A stretch of 9,853 nt of DNA, taken from positions 1 through 9,853 of the forward strand of contig DVJH01000170.1 of assembly GCA_018710795.1 (NCBI GenBank). The letters are read 5' to 3'. The position numbers were made by a program, and so were the translations under genes. Shown piece after piece: positions 1 through 6,446 of this stretch. Origin of the DNA: Candidatus Galligastranaerophilus gallistercoris (GTDB lineage Bacteria > Cyanobacteriota > Vampirovibrionia > Gastranaerophilales > Gastranaerophilaceae). The notes beneath the pieces are model-generated. The model had not been told where the DNA came from and ran no database searches. It was given only the letters and a program-made list of their open reading frames with translations. The stretch's first letter is position 1. Each line of letters starts with the position of its first letter.

Positions 1-954
1 CTTAGAGTCATTGAAGAAATAGCCCGATTTATCTTATCCGATGCGGAATTATCTGCCCGATTAAAAACAATCAGACATGAACTTCAAAAATTTTTTGATG
101 TTGAATACGATAATCTTCTTGATTCAAGAGATACCCTTAATGATGTCGGCTGCAATATAATCAATCCCGATAAAAAAGAATCTCTTGATTCAATATTTAA
201 AGCTAATTTTAAAAGAGTTGAAGAAGCATTTCGTGTTTTAAACCAGTATGCATCGCTTGATGATTCGTATCGTTATCGGATTTATACCATAGAAAAAGAA
301 ATGAGGAGCAAATTAAAATTGGATTATAAAAAAATTTTTTTAAACGATAAAAAACTTTATCTTGTTACAAATTCGGATAACTTCGAAAGTGATGAAATCT
401 TTTTGGATAGAGTTGCACTTTCAATAAAATCGGGAGTTGATATTGTTCAATTAAGAGAAAAAAATACGACTTCAAAAAGATTTATTTATCTTGCTCAAAG
501 AATAAGAGAACTTACATCTCATTTCGGCGCTGCATTTATCGTAAATGACAGAGTGGATATCGCAAAAATTTCAAATGCGGACGGTGTTCATCTCGGGCAG
601 GATGATATCCCCGTTTCATACGCAAGGGAAATTCTTGGGGATAATGCAATTATAGGTGTTTCTACCCATTGCCCCGAACATGCAAAAAAAGCAATCACGG
701 ACGGTGCCGATTATATCGGGGTAGGACCCGTGTTTAAAACGCCTACCAAACCTTCTAAAGACCCTGTCGGTTTAGAATACGTAAAATGGGCGGCAGATAA
801 TGTTAATATTCCTTTTTTTGCAATCGGTTCAATTGATACCGCCAATATAAAAGAAGTTGTTCAAGCCGGTGCAAAAAGAGTTGCGGTAATAAGAGCAATA
901 ATGTATGCGGATGATATTGAAAGTAATTGTAAAATATTAAAAAGCGCGCTATAG
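1..954 (+). CDS. thiE: Bifunctional HMP-P kinase (ThiD2) / thiamine-phosphate synthase (ThiE), 5'-truncated
   Basis: The reading frame is open from base 1 to the TAG at 952-954 (317 codons), so the true start lies outside the window; the ATG at 301 is internal. Codons 1 to about 100 match the ThiD2 domain: LRVIEEIARF at the start, an LKTIRHEL segment, DSRDTLNDVG, then ANFKRVEEAFRVLNQYA. ThiD2 is known as a monofunctional hydroxymethylpyrimidine-phosphate kinase often fused to ThiE. Codons about 118-317 are ThiE, a TIM barrel joining HMP-PP and thiazole phosphate: QLREK (150-154), NDR (182-184), HLGQDD (197-202), GVSTH (219-223), the PTKPSK loop (248-253), AIGSI (274-278) and VIRAI (296-300). 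The last two differ from the AIGGI/VSAI of E. coli-type enzymes but fit the cyanobacterial type. The gene therefore covers two consecutive cytoplasmic steps of thiamine synthesis. Its stop abuts that of the convergent MATE gene, with no terminator visible between them. Confidence 0.93.
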   Translation, partial: LRVIEEIARFILSDAELSARLKTIRHELQKFFDVEYDNLLDSRDTLNDVGCNIINPDKKESLDSIFKANFKRVEEAFRVLNQYASLDDSYRYRIYTIEKEMRSKLKLDYKKIFLNDKKLYLVTNSDNFESDEIFLDRVALSIKSGVDIVQLREKNTTSKRFIYLAQRIRELTSHFGAAFIVNDRVDIAKISNADGVHLGQDDIPVSYAREILGDNAIIGVSTHCPEHAKKAITDGADYIGVGPVFKTPTKPSKDPVGLEYVKWAADNVNIPFFAIGSIDTANIKEVVQAGAKRVAVIRAIMYADDIESNCKILKSAL

Positions 955-2280
955 AGGGGTTGAATATTCTTTTTTAATTTTAAAATATTTTTTAATCAAT
1001 ATTATTCCCGATGTAAACGATGCAAGGGTTATTCCCAATGCCAGCCCGAACCAGAAGCCGTTCAGAATTTTATTGTATTTATACGCAAGAATAAGTCCTG
1101 TCGGAATGCTTACAAGCGCATAGCTCAAAAACATTACCATTAAAATTTGAAGCGTCTGTTTCATTCCCTTAAGCGCCCCCATGCAAACCGATTGAATTCC
1201 GTCAAAAACCGTAAAACAGGCAACAATTATCATAATTGAAGCTCCGAGTTTAATAACGGCGCTATCTCCCGTAAAAAGTTTCATAATCGCTTCTTTAAAT
1301 AAAAGATACATAATAACCGCGCACAATGTGTATATGATAACAAACCACAGAGCGGACAGAGTATATCTTTTAATGTCCATGGAATGCCTTGCCCCGTTTG
1401 CATATCCGACTTTAACCGAAAGCGCGTTTGATATCGAAAAAGGAACCATATAAACTCCGCTTGTAACGGAAATTATTATATTATGGCAGGCCGCATATAC
1501 GGGTTCAAATTTTCCGACAAGAATTGCAACTATATTAAATCCTAAAAATTCTATAAACATAGCGCCTGCTATCGGTGCTCCCGTTATCATCAAATCTTTT
1601 ATATATTTTTTTGTATTTTTATATATGCTTCCTTTTAAAAGTTTCATACAGTATAAAAATAGTATACCCGCAAGCAGCATTCTGACGCTTAAACTTGCTA
1701 TGGCAAGCCCCTTTGCTCCAAGCTCGGGTATTATCCAGAATCCCCATACCAATGCAAAATTTAAAACAACGTTCAAAACGACCCCGATTGATATTAATAC
1801 ATTCGGAAGAATTACAATTTCATGCGCCTGCAAAAATTCTTTTAAAGACGCAAAAAGAAAAATTCCGAAGATTGAATAAGTCGATATTTTTAAATATTCA
1901 ACCGTGTCGTTTATGATTTTATCCGACAGCCCGATTTTATATACCAGCGGGATTGCCGCCCACAATAATATAAAAAATATCACGCTTAAACAAAGCGAAT
2001 ATACAACCGTTATACCAAAAAGCTTTTTAACCGGTTTTCTCTCGCCTCTGTAATTTGATAAAACGGGTGTAATCCCTGCACAAAGCCCGCTTCCCGCAAC
2101 TATAAATGTCATAAATATTGCGCTTGCAACGCTGATTGCGGCAAGAACATTTGTGCTGTAGTGCCCCGCAACATAAACATCGCCGACATTAATAAGCATT
2201 TGCCCCAGATTTCCCGCCAAAATCGGCAGCGACAAATGTATTAAATCAAGTATGTACTTTTTATAATCTCTTATATGCAT
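949..2280 (-). CDS. MATE family efflux transporter (NorM-like)
   Basis: The product is a 443-residue, strongly hydrophobic protein with about 12 predicted membrane segments, the usual MATE size. MATE proteins are inner-membrane antiporters that expel cationic drugs or metabolites in exchange for Na+ or H+. The N-terminal half opens with LSLPILAGNLGQMLINVGD (residues 16-34) and an AISVA repeat helix. The second half begins near residue 228 (KDLMITGAPIAGAMFIEF), mirroring the first as expected for the two-lobed fold. KVGYANGAR (290-298) and FDGIQSVCMGALKG (359-372) are typical MATE stretches. The gene starts 6 nt after the glcD stop and has no convincing Shine-Dalgarno, which suggests co-transcription and translational coupling with glcD. 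Its stop codon (CTA on +) adjoins the thiE TAG. The substrate cannot be read from sequence. Confidence 0.9.
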   Translation of the reverse strand: MHIRDYKKYILDLIHLSLPILAGNLGQMLINVGDVYVAGHYSTNVLAAISVASAIFMTFIVAGSGLCAGITPVLSNYRGERKPVKKLFGITVVYSLCLSVIFFILLWAAIPLVYKIGLSDKIINDTVEYLKISTYSIFGIFLFASLKEFLQAHEIVILPNVLISIGVVLNVVLNFALVWGFWIIPELGAKGLAIASLSVRMLLAGILFLYCMKLLKGSIYKNTKKYIKDLMITGAPIAGAMFIEFLGFNIVAILVGKFEPVYAACHNIIISVTSGVYMVPFSISNALSVKVGYANGARHSMDIKRYTLSALWFVIIYTLCAVIMYLLFKEAIMKLFTGDSAVIKLGASIMIIVACFTVFDGIQSVCMGALKGMKQTLQILMVMFLSYALVSIPTGLILAYKYNKILNGFWFGLALGITLASFTSGIILIKKYFKIKKEYSTPL

Positions 2281-2286
2281 TGCTTT

Positions 2287-3651
2287 TTAAAACATTAAAT
2301 TCGGATTAAACATATTTTCGGGGTCAAAAAGCTCTTTAATTTTTTTCATATATTCATATGCTTTTTTATCCAACGCTTTTTCAAGATATTCTTTTTTTTC
2401 GCTTCCTATGCCATGCTCGCCGGATAATGTTCCCTTTAATTTTATTGCGGTATTAAAGAGCTCGTCTTTTACTTTTTTAAAACGTATAACTTCGCTTTTA
2501 TCGGATAAATCCAGTGCAAAATTGGGATGAATGTTGCCGTCGCCCGCATGACCCATAATGCATACCGTTATATCGTTTTCTTTGCATATTTGTGCGATTT
2601 TTTTAATTAAAGGTGCGATATTTTCTCTCGGCACGGCAACATCTTCCGTTATTACATTGGGTTTAAGTTTGGCGGTGCATGCAAATGCGCTTCTTCTTGC
2701 ATTCCATATTTTTTCATTTTCTTCGGCATTTGCCGCCTGAACGATTTTTGCCGCATCGGATTTTATCAAAACCTCGTATAGTTTTTTGTTGTTTTCTTCG
2801 ACTTCGATTTTGCTTCCGTCCAGCTCGATTAAAAGCATGGCATCGTATGAAAGCCAGCCCGAGGGATTAAATTTTTCTATTGTATCTATGGTGTTTTTGT
2901 CAAGCAAATCAATGGTGCAGGGTGTTATAAGAGAATCAATAACGCTGTTAACCGCATTTGCGGCGCCATCGATTGAATTAAAATATGCCATGGTTACAAG
3001 TTTGTATTCGGGTTTTGGAATCAGCCTCAATGTAAGTTTTGTAATAATTCCGAGCGTTCCTTCGCTTCCTACGATGAGTTGTGTCAGGTTATACCCCGTT
3101 ACATTTTTTGCAACATCAACCGCAGTATGCATAACGCTGCCATCCGACAGCACAACTTCAAGATTTATTATATAGTCTTTTGTTGTTCCGTATTTAAAGG
3201 CTCTCGGACCCCCGGAAGATAATGCCGCCGCTCCTCCTATTGTTGAAACTCTTAAATTGGATGGGTCGGGCGGAAAAAACAAACCAAAACGGTCAACCTC
3301 ACGTTGAAGTTGACCGACGATAACACCCGGTTCCACTATAGCTGTTAAATTTTCTTTGTTAATTTCAAGGATTTTATTCATTTTTGAGAAGTGAATAATT
3401 ATGCTGTTTTTGCACGGCTTACACCCCGAGGTGTGGCAGGTGCCCGCTCCTCTTGAAATTATTTTTAAATTATGTTTTTTACAGATTTTAACAATTGTTT
3501 GAACATCTTCCGTACTTTCGGGCAGCGCTACCAGAAGGGGTAAAGTTACCTCATTTGATATCGGTCCCGTGTCAAACGCATAAGGATATATGTCCGTCTT
3601 GTTTGACAGTATTTCGATGTTTGCATGCTTCAGTTCATTAACAATATCCAT
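2287..3651 (-). CDS. glcD: FAD-binding oxidase, GlcD / D-lactate dehydrogenase-like
   Basis: The 454-residue protein has the two VAO-family domains. An N-terminal FAD_binding_4 domain spans about residues 35-215: PESTEDV, RGAGT (67-71), VEPGV, the STIGG/SSGGPRAFKYG segment (136-154) and GSEGTLGIIT (195-204). A C-terminal FAD-oxidase domain follows. It carries GHAGDGNIHPNF (367-378) and GEHGIG (411-416), whose His368, His375 and Glu412 correspond to the metal-binding residues of D-2-hydroxyacid dehydrogenases in this family. It oxidises a D-2-hydroxy acid (glycolate, D-lactate or D-2-hydroxyglutarate; not distinguishable here). No glcE or glcF lies nearby, so a single-subunit dehydrogenase is as likely as a GlcDEF complex; the symbol is tentative. 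An unusual Cys72/Cys77/Cys80 cluster follows RGAGT in the FAD-binding loop. The start has no Shine-Dalgarno and sits 7 nt behind a TATAAT box. The MATE gene follows directly. Confidence 0.88.
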   Translation of the reverse strand: MDIVNELKHANIEILSNKTDIYPYAFDTGPISNEVTLPLLVALPESTEDVQTIVKICKKHNLKIISRGAGTCHTSGCKPCKNSIIIHFSKMNKILEINKENLTAIVEPGVIVGQLQREVDRFGLFFPPDPSNLRVSTIGGAAALSSGGPRAFKYGTTKDYIINLEVVLSDGSVMHTAVDVAKNVTGYNLTQLIVGSEGTLGIITKLTLRLIPKPEYKLVTMAYFNSIDGAANAVNSVIDSLITPCTIDLLDKNTIDTIEKFNPSGWLSYDAMLLIELDGSKIEVEENNKKLYEVLIKSDAAKIVQAANAEENEKIWNARRSAFACTAKLKPNVITEDVAVPRENIAPLIKKIAQICKENDITVCIMGHAGDGNIHPNFALDLSDKSEVIRFKKVKDELFNTAIKLKGTLSGEHGIGSEKKEYLEKALDKKAYEYMKKIKELFDPENMFNPNLMF

Positions 3652-3658
3652 ATTGTTA

Positions 3659-3664
3659 ATTATA
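3659..3664 (-). promoter_or_regulatory. -10 box of glcD, possible leaderless start
   Basis: On the minus strand a perfect TATAAT ends 7 nt before the glcD ATG, and no ribosome-binding site lies between. A start about 7 nt downstream of the -10 would fall at or next to the A of the ATG. The -35 is weak: TTCAAT at 3681-3686 with a 16-nt spacer is the best fit. The box also lies in an AT-rich 48-nt gap after the coiled-coil genes, where read-through from upstream is possible. Confidence 0.5.
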
Positions 3665-3699
3665 TTTTAAACATGCATTTATTGAACAATTCTTTGAGC

Positions 3700-4185
3700 T
3701 TATGATACTAAGCTGATTGCGCCGCTTTGAATATCCTGCGAAACGGCTTCATCAAGTGATTCATATTCAGCTCTTGCTGCTTCCAATTGTGTTTCAACCT
3801 GCTCTTGTTCAAGCTGCAATTGTGTTTCCTGTTGATTTATGGTTTCTTGCATTGCTTGTTCTTTAGCGGTGAACAATGAGTTTTGAATCATTTGATTGTA
3901 CATCAAAGAAAGTTGTTCCTGCTGCAATGCGGTTTGGTATGCTGCCAAATCCGTCGTATTTGTTGTTCCCGAATACTGGCCGCCCAATGTAGCCGTGTTA
4001 TTCGAATAAGTGTTTTGCAAGTTCATTAATGCTTGCGATTTTTCAACGCCCAGCGCCTGTTGTGCATAAGACGAAGAATCATACATGGATTGAAGCTCTT
4101 GGCTTATGTTAACAAGCCTTTGCTCCAGGTTGTTGATTCTTTGTTTGAGCGTCATCTTTCTTAATGATAATGCTGCCCAGCCCAT
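3700..4185 (-). CDS. Gln-rich coiled-coil protein, paralogue A (unknown function)
   Basis: I do not recognise this family. The 161-residue protein has no signal peptide, membrane segment or Cys residue. It begins MGWAALSLRKM, followed by heptad-like leucines (residues 13-34), a Ser/Asn/Gly/Thr-rich middle (about 60-80) and a long C-terminal helix rich in Gln and Glu. It is clearly paralogous to the gene just upstream. Over residues 1-46, 27 positions are identical, and in the C-terminal 36-residue block (125-160) 30 are identical, while the middle diverges. Conserved helical ends around a variable centre suggest self-assembly or pairing, for example a hetero-dimer of the two paralogues; this is inference. 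A good Shine-Dalgarno (AAGGAG, 4195-4200) lies 9 nt before the ATG. It is 50 nt behind its paralogue with no terminator seen between, so the two are probably one transcript. Confidence 0.85.
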   Translation of the reverse strand: MGWAALSLRKMTLKQRINNLEQRLVNISQELQSMYDSSSYAQQALGVEKSQALMNLQNTYSNNTATLGGQYSGTTNTTDLAAYQTALQQEQLSLMYNQMIQNSLFTAKEQAMQETINQQETQLQLEQEQVETQLEAARAEYESLDEAVSQDIQSGAISLVS

Positions 4186-4235
4186 AGTGTGTGTCTCCTT
4201 TTTTGTTTTGTGTTATCTTGTTTTGGTGTTATTTC

Positions 4236-4721
4236 TTATACTAAACTTATAGTGCTTCTTTCAATATCCTGACTTACCGCTTCATCCAGTTGTTCAAGTT
4301 CTGCTCTTGCTGCTTCCAATTGAGTTTCTACTTGTTCCTGTTCAAGTTCCAGATAAGTTTGTTTATCGTTAACCTGATCTTGAAGCGCCTGTTCCTGTGC
4401 GGTGAATACCGAGTCAATCATCATCTTGTTGTACATATAATCAAGCTGTGATTGCTGGAGCTGTACCTGATATTGCATCATTTCGGACATATTGCCGTTT
4501 CCGCCGGCTATGCCCCATTGTATGTTGTTGAGTCCGTCCGAGTAGTTACTCATAAGATTTTTATAAGCGTCTTGTCGTCTTAGCCCCAGTGCTCTTTCCT
4601 GATAAGATGAGCTGTTGGCTAATGTCTGTTGTTCCTGACTCAATTTTGTTAATCTGTTTTCTAATTCCGATACGCGTTGAGTCAAAACCATTTTTCTGAG
4701 CGATAGTGTAACCCAGCCCAT
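4236..4721 (-). CDS. Gln-rich coiled-coil protein, paralogue B (unknown function)
   Basis: This is also 161 residues, beginning MGWVTLSLRKM and ending LDEAVSQDI...ISLV, the same plan as the gene downstream. Helical heptads (VSELENRLTKLSQEQ, residues 17-31) are followed by SSSY and ALG, then a Gly/Asn-rich insert (about 62-78, IQWGIAGGNGN) and a Met/Gln-rich helix. The end is the highly conserved LEQEQVETQLEAARAE block (126-141). It is soluble by composition and Cys-free. The Shine-Dalgarno GGGAGA (4731-4736) lies 9 nt before the ATG. As the promoter-proximal member of the pair, it would set expression of both. No known domain is apparent; a structural or filament-like role is only a guess from the conserved-ends, variable-middle layout. 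Confidence 0.85.
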   Translation of the reverse strand: MGWVTLSLRKMVLTQRVSELENRLTKLSQEQQTLANSSSYQERALGLRRQDAYKNLMSNYSDGLNNIQWGIAGGNGNMSEMMQYQVQLQQSQLDYMYNKMMIDSVFTAQEQALQDQVNDKQTYLELEQEQVETQLEAARAELEQLDEAVSQDIERSTISLV

Positions 4722-4748
4722 GGTTCATTTTCTCCCAAGTTCTTAGTG

Positions 4749-4777
4749 TAATCTCTCTTTGTAACTTTTAATCTCTC
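4749..4777. repeat. Direct repeat TAATCTCTC x2, 20-bp period
   Basis: TAATCTCTC occurs at 4749-4757 and again at 4769-4777. The 20-bp period is about two helical turns, which would put both copies on the same DNA face. They lie 28-56 bp upstream of the ATG of paralogue B and so could bind a regulator or sit in its leader. The length is short, and chance is possible in such AT-rich DNA. Confidence 0.4.
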
Positions 4778-4954
4778 GTACATGTATATAAAAAAAATAT
4801 ACTTTGTAAAATTGCCTTTTTATTTCCTTAATATTAAGATTTGTAACGATATATATAAATTATGCAATCAGTATATACTATTTGTTTTTATAAAAGTGTG
4901 GGACAAATAAGTTAAAACCCTTACTAATAGCGGTATTTAAAGAATTTTATATAA

Positions 4955-5022
4955 AGCCGAAATCGGCTACGGACTTATGGAGAAAAAGGCATTTAATCGC
5001 ATTGTAAAATGCGATTTTTCTT
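4955..5022 (+). ncRNA. Candidate 3' end of a small RNA (two hairpins)
   Basis: A 5-bp hairpin, AGCCG(AAAT)CGGCT at 4955-4968, is followed 26 nt later by the terminator stem at 4995-5016. No plus-strand gene lies upstream to use this terminator, as the nearest upstream genes run the other way, so a separate plus-strand transcript is implied. A possible promoter is TTGCCT (4812-4817), a 17-nt spacer and TAAGAT (4835-4840), which would give an RNA of about 175 nt. I could not match it to a known riboswitch or RNA family. Confidence 0.35.
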
Positions 5023-5025
5023 TTT
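4995..5025 (+). terminator. Intrinsic terminator, plus strand
   Basis: A perfect 9-bp stem, AATCGCATT / AATGCGATT, closes a GTAA loop (5004-5007) and runs into TTTCTTTTT (5017-5025). On the minus strand no T tract follows the stem, so the direction is plus. It ends just before the promoter of the kinase gene at 5044 and would insulate it from transcription coming from the left. Confidence 0.8.
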
Positions 5026-5026
5026 A

Positions 5027-5037
5027 TGGTATATAAT
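5027..5037 (+). promoter_or_regulatory. -10 box of kinase gene, possible leaderless start
   Basis: A perfect TATAAT (5032-5037) ends 6 nt before the ATG at 5044, so initiation about 7 nt downstream would begin on the start codon. An overlapping TGGTATATA (5027-5035) fits the extended -10 pattern, which could make up for the lack of a recognisable -35; the -35 position falls inside the terminator stem. No Shine-Dalgarno is present. Confidence 0.5.
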
Positions 5038-5043
5038 TTGTGT

Positions 5044-5565
5044 ATGAAAAGTATAGTATGTATATCGGGAAAACAATATTCGGGTAAAGACACCCTTGCA
5101 AAAGTTTTATTAAAATATCTCCCCGATTTTAAGCGAATGGCAATCGGCGATTCTATAAAACTTGAATACGGCAGAATTCACAATTTAACCTATAGTGATA
5201 TTGATTCCAATAAAGGAATATATAGAACCGGTTTAATTGAACTCGGCAACTATGGCAGAAGCATAGATCCTGATTATTGGCTGAAAAAATTACTTGAAAA
5301 CGATAAAATAATTGTCCCCGATGTAAGATTGATCCATGAAGCAGACATTTTTAAAAGCGAAGGCGCTTTTTTAATCAGGGTTGAAGCCTCGTTTAACGCC
5401 CGCTCAAATCGGGGTCAGATTACAAATGCGGACGATTTAACCGAAACCGAACTTGATAATTACAAATTCTGGGACTATAAAATAGAAAATAATTACGGTA
5501 TTGTCGAACTTGAAAAGAACGCTCTTCCTTTAATAGAAAAAATAAAAGAAAAATTTAAAATCTAA
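5044..5565 (+). CDS. P-loop kinase, dNMP kinase / animal-type phosphomevalonate kinase-like
   Basis: The 173-residue protein begins MKSIVCISGKQYSGKDTLAK; SGKQYSGKD (8-16) is a Walker A loop of the SGK..SGKD type. Then come IGDSIKLEYG (34-43), YRTGLIELGNYGRSIDPDYW (60-79), VPDVR (91-95), IRVEAS...NRG (111-124) and DD.TE.ELDN...WDYKIEN (130-149). From memory, this order closely tracks vertebrate phosphomevalonate kinase (SGKRKSGKD, DPGFF, SDTRR, RGW, DDAESE, DNF, WVIENHG) and also phage T4-type deoxynucleoside monophosphate kinase (SGVKRSGKD, VPDTRQDHE). A nucleotide substrate is more likely given the neighbouring uridine-kinase-like gene and the absence of other mevalonate genes here, but this is not settled. 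I chose ATG 5044 over 5026 because 5026 lies at the end of the terminator tract and before the -10 box. The stop overlaps the convergent gene by 4 nt. Confidence 0.82.
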   Translation: MKSIVCISGKQYSGKDTLAKVLLKYLPDFKRMAIGDSIKLEYGRIHNLTYSDIDSNKGIYRTGLIELGNYGRSIDPDYWLKKLLENDKIIVPDVRLIHEADIFKSEGAFLIRVEASFNARSNRGQITNADDLTETELDNYKFWDYKIENNYGIVELEKNALPLIEKIKEKFKI

Positions 5566-6428
5566 TCGGCACATTCAAAGCTGTTTGTAATATGGTTAAT
5601 ATATTCTATTACCTGTGTGAAATATTCTAAATCGGCTTCACCGTTAACAACAATGTCTGAAAATTCTTTTGCGGGTTTAATATATTTTATCCCCGCTCCT
5701 TCAACATAGCCCCAATGCTTAATTGCGTTTTCCATATCCTGATTTCTGAATTTTGCACGCTCTAAAAAACGTTTTTTTCTTGTTTTTCTGCAGGCTTCAA
5801 CGTATATTTTAATGTCAAATACATCTCTTACCGGCTCAAACATTGTTGCCATGCCTTCAATTACGACAATTTTGTTGCTTTTAACATCCGTTGCGTTTAA
5901 AACGCTGACACCTGTGCCGTTTGTTAAATATTTGGGGGCTTTTATGTCTTTGCCGTCTTTTAATTTTTGAGCGTGTTCTTTTAATAATTCAAGCCTGAAA
6001 TTCTCGGGCGCATCGACATCATGCCCGTTATCCCTTAAAATATCAAACGAACCGTATTTTTTTATCAGGTCTGATATATCTCTGAAATAATTATCCGCAT
6101 TTATAATAGTAATCGGCATTTTGTATGTATCGATTATTCTTTGGATTTCATTGCATATTGTTGATTTGCCTGAAGCAGATTCACCCGTTATTCCTATCAG
6201 GATTTTTTTATCCGGATAATTTACGAGGCGGTTTAAAAAATTGGGGATAAAATCTTCTTTAATATCTATAAATAAATGCTCTTTATTTTTTTTGTCGTAA
6301 TTTACGATTTGTTTGAATTTTGTTTGAAGATAAAATGCAAGGAATTCCCTTCCGATTTTTGTATCAAAATTCGGTTTCTGCATTTTTTCGTTATTTTGAT
6401 TATTAAATGTTTCAATCAGAGCATTCAT
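5562..6428 (-). CDS. Uridine kinase-like P-loop NTPase
   Basis: The 288-residue protein has an N-terminal extension of about 75 residues before the kinase core. The core contains the Walker A motif GESASGKST (82-90), INADNYF (109-115; Asp112 at the usual substrate/Mg position), VDAPENF (138-144), LKDGKDIKAPKY (156-167), the strand IVVIEG (187-192) and an Arg-rich lid (RKTRKKRFLERAKFR, 214-228). This resembles the uridine kinase/phosphoribulokinase family, which phosphorylates uridine, cytidine or a related ribosyl substrate in the cytoplasm. The exact substrate is inferred. The extension makes it longer than typical Udk (about 210 aa). It lies 18 nt behind rnpA; the AGGAG of its likely ribosome-binding site overlaps the rnpA stop and is 15 nt from the ATG, an unusually long spacing. 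An in-frame TAA (6435-6437) excludes an earlier ATG. Confidence 0.85.
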   Translation of the reverse strand: MNALIETFNNQNNEKMQKPNFDTKIGREFLAFYLQTKFKQIVNYDKKNKEHLFIDIKEDFIPNFLNRLVNYPDKKILIGITGESASGKSTICNEIQRIIDTYKMPITIINADNYFRDISDLIKKYGSFDILRDNGHDVDAPENFRLELLKEHAQKLKDGKDIKAPKYLTNGTGVSVLNATDVKSNKIVVIEGMATMFEPVRDVFDIKIYVEACRKTRKKRFLERAKFRNQDMENAIKHWGYVEGAGIKYIKPAKEFSDIVVNGEADLEYFTQVIEYINHITNSFECAD

Positions 6429-6446
6429 GATGATTTAATAATACTC

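Larger units (their letters stand above)
4722..5025. other. AT-rich gene-free region between divergent units
   Basis: I find no plausible protein-coding gene in this stretch. It holds, from left to right: the ribosome-binding site of paralogue B; two direct copies of TAATCTCTC exactly 20 bp apart (4749-4757, 4769-4777); long A/T runs containing several weak promoter-like hexamers, none decisive; a short hairpin (4955-4968); and a strong plus-strand terminator (4995-5025). The promoter of the coiled-coil pair must lie here but could not be assigned with confidence. Confidence 0.6.

Noticed and set aside
301..954. Stand-alone ThiE starting at ATG 301
   Set aside because: The same frame is open back to base 1 and encodes a recognisable ThiD2 domain, so this ATG is internal.
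2786..3175. 129-codon open frame on + opposite the glcD-like gene
   Set aside because: It lies wholly antisense to a well-supported FAD oxidase, has no recognisable motif and looks like a compositional shadow. The same applies to the other long antisense frames over proC, the MATE gene and the dehydrogenase.
3681..3690. ATTGAACAAT dyad as terminator of the coiled-coil pair
   Set aside because: Only 4-bp arms with almost no loop and no T tract, so it is too weak to call.
4891..4990. Known riboswitch (c-di-GMP, preQ1, TPP or similar) in the gene-free region
   Set aside because: The hairpins are present but none of the conserved core sequences of these classes could be recognised.
5026..5043. 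Kinase start at ATG 5026 (MVYNLC extension)
   Set aside because: These codons overlap the end of the terminator tract and the -10 box; the Walker A strand begins naturally at MKSIVCISGK.
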